A stretch of 18,177 nucleotides of DNA. Origin: Scatomorpha intestinigallinarum. GTDB lineage: Bacteria > Bacillota > Clostridia > Oscillospirales > Oscillospiraceae. Shown here piece after piece: positions 12,988 to 18,177 of the stretch. Numbering within the stretch: position 1 is the first letter of the stretch; each line of letters starts with the position of its first letter. The stretch lies in contig DVHH01000183.1 in NCBI GenBank assembly GCA_018712225.1, positions 1 to 18,177 of the forward strand. Direction: 5' to 3'. The notes under the pieces are model-generated. The model was not told the DNA's origin. It saw only the letters and a program-made list of their open reading frames with translations, and did not search any database. A program made the position numbers and the translations under genes.

Positions 12988-13034
12988 CGATTTTTGGGGG
13001 AATCCCATGCACGATGCAGCGATTTTTTGGGGGA
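12988..13034 (-). promoter_or_regulatory. Paired direct repeats upstream of the sigma factor gene
   Basis: On the minus strand TCCCCCAAAAATCG (12988-13001) and TCCCCCAAAAAATCG (13020-13034) repeat about 32-33 bp apart, three helical turns, directly upstream of the TATTAT element. They could be operator or sigma-recognition elements; no factor can be named. Confidence 0.35.
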
Positions 13035-13042
13035 TTTTTATT

Positions 13043-13203
13043 GCGCCCGGCCCCGCCGGGCGCAAAAGGGGGGACCCCCGGCGAGGGTCCCCCCTTTGAC
13101 CCCCTCCTGCGCTTCTTTGGAGCATAGGGGCGTTCCGCGCGCTGCCGCGCGCGGCCAGGGGCGCTGCCCCTGGACCCCGCCCGCTTTTTTGTAAAAAAGC
13201 GGG
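13043..13203. repeat. Intergenic block of five consecutive hairpins
   Basis: Five perfect stems follow each other: 13043-13051/13055-13063 (9 bp), 13065-13077/13085-13097 (13 bp), 13135-13142/13147-13154 (8 bp), 13155-13162/13166-13173 (8 bp), 13180-13190/13193-13203 (11 bp, T-rich arm). No open frame with coding character crosses it. It resembles the complex palindromic intergenic repeats of GC-rich Clostridia; on the minus strand it lies between the ComEC-like gene stop and the sigma gene. Confidence 0.85.
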
Positions 13204-13225
13204 GCAAAAAACTTTTACGCTTTGG

Positions 13226-14128
13226 CTATGCGGCGGAGGGCAGGGTCAGCTCGATGGTGCCGCGCTCGTCGGTGCGCAGGAGGGTGATGCCCTCGGCCTC
13301 CAAAAGCTCCACGACCTCCTCGTGCGGGTGGCCGTAGCTGTTGTCCGCGCCGCAGCTGGCGATGGCAAGGCTGGGGCGCGTAAGACGCAGGATCTCCTCG
13401 TCCGTCGAGCTGGAGCTGCCGTGGTGGCCGAGCTTAAGTACGTCGCAGCTGAGGTCGAAGCCCCCCAGCGCGGCGCAGTCGGCCAGCGCGCCTGAGGAGA
13501 TGTCGCCCGTGAAGAGTATGGCGCTGCCGCCGTACTCCACCCGCAGAACAAGGCTGGAGTCGTTCAAATCGTCCCCCCAGTCGGAGACGGGGCCGACGAA
13601 CTGGAATTCCGCCCCGCCCAGGGTGAAGACGCTCCCCAGGGGCGGGACCGTTATGTACAGGCCGCGCTCCGCCGCCGTGTCCTCAAAGCGCGTGAAGGCG
13701 CCGGAGGAGTCAAACTCCGTATAGGGAGCAAAGAGCGTGCCGATCTCAAAACCCTCTATGATGTCGTCCAGACCGCCGCAGTGGTCCTCATGCGCGTGGG
13801 TGCAGACGACGTAATCGAGCCGGTCCACGCCTCTGGAGCGCAGGTAATCCGCCACAGCGCCGCCCGCAGAGCTGATGCCGGCGTCTATGAGCAGCGTCTC
13901 GCCCCCGCAGGAGACGAAGGCGCTGTCGCCCTGGCCCACGTCTATGAAGGCGGCGAAGAGCGCGTCCTCCGGCGGCGGGGTCGTCACGAGCTCCGCGCCC
14001 GGCCCGCCGCCGCCCCAGCTCACCAGCCCCAGCTCGGAGCCCAGCCACATGAGCAGCAGCGCCAGGGCGAAGACCAGCGTCCCCACGAGGCTGCCGCGCT
14101 TTTTGCCGCCCTGCCTGCGTCTTGCCAT
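13226..14128 (-). CDS. Membrane-anchored ComEC-like metallo-beta-lactamase-fold hydrolase
   Basis: 300 residues. A basic N-terminus and one transmembrane helix (13-35) or uncleaved signal, a Gly/Pro linker, then the MBL domain of the ComEC/Rec2 C-terminal type. Metal-binding motifs are complete: FIDVGQGDSAFV (61-72), LLIDAG, CTHAHEDHCGGL with His111, His113, Asp115 and His116, ILFTGDIS, LGHHGSSSST and SYGHPHEEV. Two metal ions and outward orientation suggest an extracytoplasmic hydrolase, perhaps a nuclease as proposed for ComEC, but no competence channel domain is present. ATG 14126-14128 has AAAGGGG 7 nt upstream. A terminator separates it from the lipoprotein gene upstream, and no clear promoter is seen in the 35 bp between. 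Confidence 0.9.
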   Translation of the reverse strand: MARRRQGGKKRGSLVGTLVFALALLLMWLGSELGLVSWGGGGPGAELVTTPPPEDALFAAFIDVGQGDSAFVSCGGETLLIDAGISSAGGAVADYLRSRGVDRLDYVVCTHAHEDHCGGLDDIIEGFEIGTLFAPYTEFDSSGAFTRFEDTAAERGLYITVPPLGSVFTLGGAEFQFVGPVSDWGDDLNDSSLVLRVEYGGSAILFTGDISSGALADCAALGGFDLSCDVLKLGHHGSSSSTDEEILRLTRPSLAIASCGADNSYGHPHEEVVELLEAEGITLLRTDERGTIELTLPSAA

Positions 14129-14162
14129 ATCCTTTCCCCTTTCCCTTCCGCGCCCGGGATGA

Positions 14163-14197
14163 AAAAAGGCTGCTGCCCGAAGGACAGCAGCCTTTTT
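14163..14197 (-). terminator. Terminator at the end of the V-ATPase/lipoprotein operon
   Basis: 13-bp stem counting the A/T ends (14163-14175 with 14185-14197), 9-nt loop, with T tracts on both strands, so it may act in both directions. It lies 10 bp after the lipoprotein stop. Confidence 0.92.
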
Positions 14198-14206
14198 GCC
14201 GGGCCT

Positions 14207-15013
14207 TTATTCTATGCCCGCCGGGGCCTCTATGCTGTCTATGGCGTCGAACTCCGAGAGATCGAGGCTCACTGAGACGGAGCTGTTCTCCAGCCCCGCG
14301 CCCTCCGACTCGAACACGCCCTGCATGAAGCCGCCGACTATCTGGCTCATGTCGAACTCATAGCGCACGGGCGCAAAGGTCTCGGCGTCCAGCCAGATGC
14401 TCATGGGCATGCTGCCCTGGAACACCGTGTCCGCGCCTGCGCCGTAGCTGGACAGCATCTCGTCCATGCCGGAGAGCTCCACGGCCCGGCCGAGCTGGTC
14501 GCCGCTCAGCTCGCCGTCGTAGCGGTAGAGCTTGACGCCGTCGCGCTCCTCCTCGCCCGTGTAGGCGAAGCTGTCGGCCACGCTGAGATAGAACTCCACG
14601 CTCTCCACGGCGTTATACTGCGCGATCTGGTCCTCGGGCAGGTCCTGCCGGGTCCACTCCGCGCCGTCGGCGCTCACGTAGGCAGCGTAGCCGTCGCCCT
14701 CCTGGCGGATGTAGTAGTAGATGTCCATATCTATGCCCATGATGTCGAGGTTCATGGTGGCATAGGCGGTCAGGGGCTCCGCCACGGTCTCGGTGCTCAT
14801 GTCCATGTTCGTAGTGACGTCCATGCGGTCGTCACCGGTGACGATGGTGTAGCTCATGTCCATTGACATGTCTACTTTGGCGCTCTTGAGGCCGGCCGCG
14901 GTCTCCTGCGCCTTGGCGAGCGAGGCCGCGACGTCGGAGGGGTCGGCCGCGCCGCAGGCGGCAAGGCCGCAGAGCAGGGCAAGGCAGAGCGCAAGGGATA
15001 GCAGCTTTTTCAT
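14207..15013 (-). CDS. DUF6612-like lipoprotein
   Basis: 268 residues. Signal peptide with lipobox LAAC (Cys 20), then a single beta-rich domain rich in Met, Asp and Tyr: AKVDMSMDMSYTI, NMDMSTETV, MNLDIMGIDMDIYYYIRQ, GDGYAAYVSADGAEW and MSIWLDAETFAPVRYEFDMS. The layout (repeated amphipathic strands, then a statement of converted-scale linker) resembles the LolA/LppX-like DUF6612 lipoproteins of Clostridia, whose role is unknown. ATG 15011-15013 follows GGAGG by 8 nt. It lies 20 bp after the V-ATPase subunit D stop with no clear promoter between, so it is probably co-transcribed with the ATPase. A functional link to the ATPase is not shown. Confidence 0.72.
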   Translation of the reverse strand: MKKLLSLALCLALLCGLAACGAADPSDVAASLAKAQETAAGLKSAKVDMSMDMSYTIVTGDDRMDVTTNMDMSTETVAEPLTAYATMNLDIMGIDMDIYYYIRQEGDGYAAYVSADGAEWTRQDLPEDQIAQYNAVESVEFYLSVADSFAYTGEEERDGVKLYRYDGELSGDQLGRAVELSGMDEMLSSYGAGADTVFQGSMPMSIWLDAETFAPVRYEFDMSQIVGGFMQGVFESEGAGLENSSVSVSLDLSEFDAIDSIEAPAGIE

Positions 15014-15033
15014 CTTGTCATCCTCCCCGTGTA

Positions 15034-15660
15034 TTATCGTGCATCGTCTTCCGGCTCCCGCGCCTTGACGACCTTGAGCCGCACGAACTCCTCGCGCTCC
15101 TTTTCCTCCAGCGCGTCGGAGATGCGGGCGATCTCGGAATCGAGACCGGGTATGACGATGTTCTGCAGGGCGTTGGCCCGTTTCTGGGCCTTCTTGATGG
15201 CATAGGCCAGGCGGTAGATGCAGTTTTCCGTCTCGGCCAGCTCGCGTATCAGCTCCTTGACCTCCGCAAATTTGAAATAGGCGTCGTCAAGGTCCGAGCT
15301 CGTGAAGGCGAGGCCGTAGGGCGGGCCGGAGGGCTCCTCCGGCTCGGCGCTGACGACGGGCAGCTCCACGCCCATGACGCTGCGGAAGCGGATGGAGAAG
15401 CTGTCGTCTATCGGAACGGCGTTCGCGCCGCTCTGGGCGGAGCCGCCCATGGAGATCTCGGCCAGGCGCATGGAGGCGTAGGCCTCGGAGAAGGTGGAGT
15501 CTATGCGCTCCTGCAGGTCCTCCGCCTCGTCCATGAGCTCCATTATTTCGCGTATGAGGATGTTCCGCTTGCGGTCCATGAGCTCGTAGCCGTTGTCGGC
15601 CAGCGCGCGGGAGCGCTTCGCGGCGTTGAGGTTGCCCTTGGTGGGCGCTGTCTGAGCCAA
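15034..15660 (-). CDS. atpD: V-type ATP synthase/ATPase subunit D
   Basis: 208 residues, normal length for the central-stalk subunit D of bacterial and archaeal V/A-type ATPases, which forms the rotor axle inside the A3B3 head. Typical N-terminal sequence TAPTKGNLNAAKRSRALADNGYELMDRKRN, here split as TKGNL and LMDRKRNILIREI, and the C-terminal coiled coil IKKAQKRANALQNIVIPGLD identify it. It is largely helical coiled coil at both ends. The start is TTG (15658-15660) with GGGGAGG 7 nt upstream; the resulting MAQ-x-x-PTK N-terminus fits the family. It follows subunit B by 34 bp in the usual A-B-D order. Confidence 0.96.
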   Translation of the reverse strand: MAQTAPTKGNLNAAKRSRALADNGYELMDRKRNILIREIMELMDEAEDLQERIDSTFSEAYASMRLAEISMGGSAQSGANAVPIDDSFSIRFRSVMGVELPVVSAEPEEPSGPPYGLAFTSSDLDDAYFKFAEVKELIRELAETENCIYRLAYAIKKAQKRANALQNIVIPGLDSEIARISDALEEKEREEFVRLKVVKAREPEDDAR

Positions 15661-15694
15661 GCTCTCACCTCCCCTTCAGGAATGTCCGCGCCGC

Positions 15695-17089
15695 TCAGAG
15701 CTTGTGCGGCAGCTGGACGTAGTGCTCGTCAAGCGTCTTGTCGGAGACCCTGGAGAGCGCGTCGCGCGGCAGGATGGACAGCAGCTCCCAGCCCAGGTCC
15801 AGCGTGGTCTGGATGCTCCGGTCCTCATACATGCCCTGGGTTATGAAGCGCCGCTCCAGCTCCGCGCCGAATTTGAGGCTCAGCTTGTCGGTCTCCGAAA
15901 GCTCATCCTCACCTATGACGGTGGCGAGGCTGCGCGCGCTCGCGACCTCGGAGTAAGAGGCGAAGAGCTGGTTCGAGAGGTCCGGGTGGTCGGCCCGCGT
16001 GAAGCCCTCGCCCGTGCCGTCCTTCATGAGTCGGGAGAGGGAAGGCAGGATGCTCACAGGCGGGTAGATGCCCTTTTGCGCCAGCTCGCGCGAGAGGACT
16101 ATCTGACCCTCGGTGATATAGCCCGTGAGGTCGGGGATGGGGTGCGAGATATCGTCGCCCGGCATGGTGAGGATGGGCACCAGGGTGACGCTGCCCGGCT
16201 TTCCCCTGATGAGCCCCGCGCGCTCATAGATGGAGGCGAGGTCTGAGTACATGTAGCTCGGGAAGCCCTTGCGGGAGGGTATCTCGCCCTTGGAGCTGGA
16301 GAACTCGCGCAGGGCCTCGCAGTAGAAGGTCATGTCGGTCATGACGACGAGGACGTGGTAGCCCAGCTCGAAGGCCAGGTACTCCGCCGCCGTCATGGCG
16401 CAGCGGGGCGTCAGCACGCGCTCTATGATGGGGTCCGAGGCCATGTTGAGGAACATGACCGTCCTGCCCAGGGCGCCGGACTCGGCAAAGTCGCGGCGGA
16501 AGAAGTCGGCCGTGTCGTTCTTTATGCCCATGGCGCAGAAGACGGTGACGAACCTCGCGTCGTCGCCCTCCGTGGCGATGACGCGGGCCTGGCGGACTAT
16601 CTGGGCGGCCAGCTCGTTGTGGCTCATGCCCGCGCCGGAGAAGATGGGCAGCTTCTGGCCCCTTATGAGGGTGCAGGTCGCGTCTATGGAGCTGATGCCC
16701 GTGAGGATGAAGCTCCGGGGATACTCGCGGGAGACGGGGTTTATGGCAGCGCCGTTTATGTCCCGGCGCTCCGCGGCGTAGACCTCGCTGAGGCCGTCTA
16801 TGGGCCGGCCCGTGCCGTCGAAGACGCGGCCGAGTATCTCGCCGGAGAGGGCGATGGTCATGGGTTTGCCCATGAATCTCGTGCAGGCGCTCTGTATGTC
16901 TATGCCGCTCGTGCCCTCAAAGGCCTCGATGACGACGCGCTCGCCGTCTATGAGGATGACCCTGCCGCGGCGGCGGCTGCCGTCGGGGAGGATGACCTCG
17001 GCCAGCTCGTCATAGGCCGCGCCCTTCACGCCGTCGAGCGCGACGAGGGAGCCCTTTATCTCGGAAAGACCTGTGTATTCTATGCGCAT
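15695..17089 (-). CDS. atpB: V-type ATP synthase/ATPase subunit B (non-catalytic nucleotide-binding subunit)
   Basis: 464 residues, full length. It alternates with subunit A in the soluble A3B3 head. The N-terminal barrel starts MRIEYTGLSEIKGSL. The P-loop position reads PIFSGAGMSHNELA, the degenerate form normal for the non-catalytic subunit, and the family motifs GRVFDGTGRPIDG, RSFILTGISSIDATCTLIRG, VLVVMTDMTFYCEALRE, PSYMYSDLASIYERAG and LPSLSRLMKDG are all present. ATG 17087-17089 follows GGGGG by 7 nt and the subunit A stop by 11 nt. Translational neighbours and order (A-B-D) confirm a V-type operon, which in Clostridia often drives or uses a Na+ or H+ gradient; the coupling ion cannot be told from this part. 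Confidence 0.97.
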   Translation of the reverse strand: MRIEYTGLSEIKGSLVALDGVKGAAYDELAEVILPDGSRRRGRVILIDGERVVIEAFEGTSGIDIQSACTRFMGKPMTIALSGEILGRVFDGTGRPIDGLSEVYAAERRDINGAAINPVSREYPRSFILTGISSIDATCTLIRGQKLPIFSGAGMSHNELAAQIVRQARVIATEGDDARFVTVFCAMGIKNDTADFFRRDFAESGALGRTVMFLNMASDPIIERVLTPRCAMTAAEYLAFELGYHVLVVMTDMTFYCEALREFSSSKGEIPSRKGFPSYMYSDLASIYERAGLIRGKPGSVTLVPILTMPGDDISHPIPDLTGYITEGQIVLSRELAQKGIYPPVSILPSLSRLMKDGTGEGFTRADHPDLSNQLFASYSEVASARSLATVIGEDELSETDKLSLKFGAELERRFITQGMYEDRSIQTTLDLGWELLSILPRDALSRVSDKTLDEHYVQLPHKL

Positions 17090-17100
17090 TCAGCCACCCC

Positions 17101-18177
17101 CTATGCGTTTGCGCGGCGCACGGAGGCCACGGCGTTGTCCACAAGCTCCATGAACTCGGCTGCCGGCTTGCCGCCGCCCAGCTCGAACTTCATGCGCTCC
17201 AGCGCGGTGAAAACGCCTGTGTCCACCAGCTGCCGCAGAGGTATGTTCTGCGCGACGAGGTCCTTCGCCCCGTCGTAGAGCCGGAGGATGACGCGCAGCA
17301 TGGACATCTGGTCCGCCGGCTTCATGTAGGTGTCCGTCGCGTGGAAGGCGTTCTGCTGCAGGAAGCCCTCGCGGATGACCTTCGCCGTCTCGATGATGAG
17401 CTTCTGATCGTCGGGCAGGATGTCCGCGCCTATGAGCTTGACTATCTCCATGAGGGAGCTCTCCTCGTTGAGCAGGGCCATGATGCGCACGCGCAGCTCG
17501 GTGAAATCCTCGCCGAAGTTCTCGCTGTACCAGGGTATGAGGTCGTTGAAATACTCGGTGTAGGAGTTGTTCCAGTTTATAGAGGGGAAGTGGCGCGCGT
17601 AGGCGAGGGAGCGGTCGAGCGCCCAGAAGCAGCGGACGAAGCGCTGGGTATTCTGGGTGACGGGCTCGGAAAAGTCGCCGCCCTGGGGCGACACGGCGCC
17701 TATGACGGTCACGCTGCCCTCCGTGCCGGAGAGCGTGTCCACAAAGCCTGCTCGCTCGTAGAAGCCGGCCAGGCGGCTGGGCAGGTAGGCGGGGAAGCTC
17801 TCCTCCGCGGGCATCTCCTCCAGACGGCCGGATATCTCGCGCAGGGCCTCTGCCCAGCGGGAGGTGGAGTCGGCCATGAGCGCGACGTGATAGCCCATGT
17901 CTCGGTAGTATTCGGCTATGGTCATGCCCGTGTAGATGGAGGCCTCGCGGGCCGCGACGGGCATGCTCGAGGTGTTCGCGACGAGGATGGTGCGCTCCAT
18001 GAGCGGACGGCCCGAGCGGGGATCCTTGAGCTCCCGGAACTCGTCTAGCACCTGGGTCATCTCATTGCCGCGCTCGCCGCAGCCGAGGTAGACGATGATG
18101 TCCGCGTCCGACCACTTGGCGAGCTGGTGCTGTACGACGGTCTTGCCCGCGCCGAAGGGGCCGGGTATGGCCGCGCA
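17101..18177 (-). CDS. atpA: V-type ATP synthase/ATPase catalytic subunit A (N-terminus cut by window edge)
   Basis: The last 358 residues of the catalytic subunit; about 230 N-terminal residues lie outside the window. The visible part begins at the Walker A region, PGPFGAGKTVVQHQLAKW, and continues without a stop through YLGCGERGNEM, VANTSSMPVAAREASIYTG, the Walker B region and arginine-finger-bearing DSTSRWAEALREISGRL, EMPAEESFPAYLPSRL and GSVTVIGAVSPQGGDFSEP. All identify subunit A rather than F-type beta. The ATG at 18060 is internal, not the start. The gene ends 11 nt before subunit B. Confidence 0.97.
   Translation of the reverse strand, partial: CAAIPGPFGAGKTVVQHQLAKWSDADIIVYLGCGERGNEMTQVLDEFRELKDPRSGRPLMERTILVANTSSMPVAAREASIYTGMTIAEYYRDMGYHVALMADSTSRWAEALREISGRLEEMPAEESFPAYLPSRLAGFYERAGFVDTLSGTEGSVTVIGAVSPQGGDFSEPVTQNTQRFVRCFWALDRSLAYARHFPSINWNNSYTEYFNDLIPWYSENFGEDFTELRVRIMALLNEESSLMEIVKLIGADILPDDQKLIIETAKVIREGFLQQNAFHATDTYMKPADQMSMLRVILRLYDGAKDLVAQNIPLRQLVDTGVFTALERMKFELGGGKPAAEFMELVDNAVASVRRANA

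Noticed and set aside
13068..13207. Small open frames across the five-hairpin block
   Set aside because: Composition is Gly/Pro/Arg from palindromic GC-rich DNA, with no ribosome binding site.
15704..17278. Long plus-strand open frames opposite V-ATPase subunits B and A
   Set aside because: They mirror highly conserved ATPase genes and have no coding features of their own.

Overview
The window looks like chromosome from a GC-rich, low-copy-lipoprotein Firmicute, most likely an Oscillospiraceae/Oscillospirales gut commensal (inference; no 16S or species marker is present). The reasons are Firmicute lipoprotein signals, strong AGGAGG-type ribosome binding sites with several TTG/GTG starts, TTG..../TATAAT promoters, a V-type ATPase operon, a YesM/YesN two-component pair, and hairpin-rich intergenic DNA. 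All genes look intact except the two cut by the window edges. I see no IS element, prophage or CRISPR array.

Left arm (1-4995, minus strand): a sugar-sensing and uptake block. An AraC-type response regulator, a YesM-type sensor kinase and a lipoprotein sugar-binding protein are translationally coupled (TTGA overlap, then a 14-nt overlap) behind one good promoter. They are followed, behind a separate AT-rich promoter, by an MglB-like galactose-binding lipoprotein that runs off the left edge. The layout suggests a three-component sensor (binding protein, kinase, regulator) controlling an mgl-type ABC importer.

Middle (5011-9411): a DUF2461 protein (minus, own terminator); a rhomboid-fold membrane protein without the catalytic GxSG and with a C-terminal zinc-binding module; a membrane-anchored PQQ-type beta-propeller protein; then tRNA-Pro(GGG). 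The tRNA 3' part plus its terminator is duplicated as a 100-bp perfect direct repeat, and the first copy also carries a 22-bp inverted copy of tRNA sequence. An SRPBCC-domain protein follows directly.

Next (9456-11026): a Nim/PNPOx-type flavoprotein in tandem with a stand-alone S24/LexA-fold protein that has lost both catalytic residues. A nitroreductase is transcribed divergently from back-to-back promoters.

Then (11026-14207, minus): an ECF-type sigma factor translationally coupled to a seven-helix membrane protein with a large C-terminal domain (putative anti-sigma/sensor), a block of five consecutive hairpins, and a secreted ComEC-like metallo-beta-lactamase-fold hydrolase.

Right arm (14163-18177, minus): the end of a V-type ATPase operon, subunits A (cut by the edge), B and D in canonical order, followed by a small DUF6612-like lipoprotein and a strong terminator.
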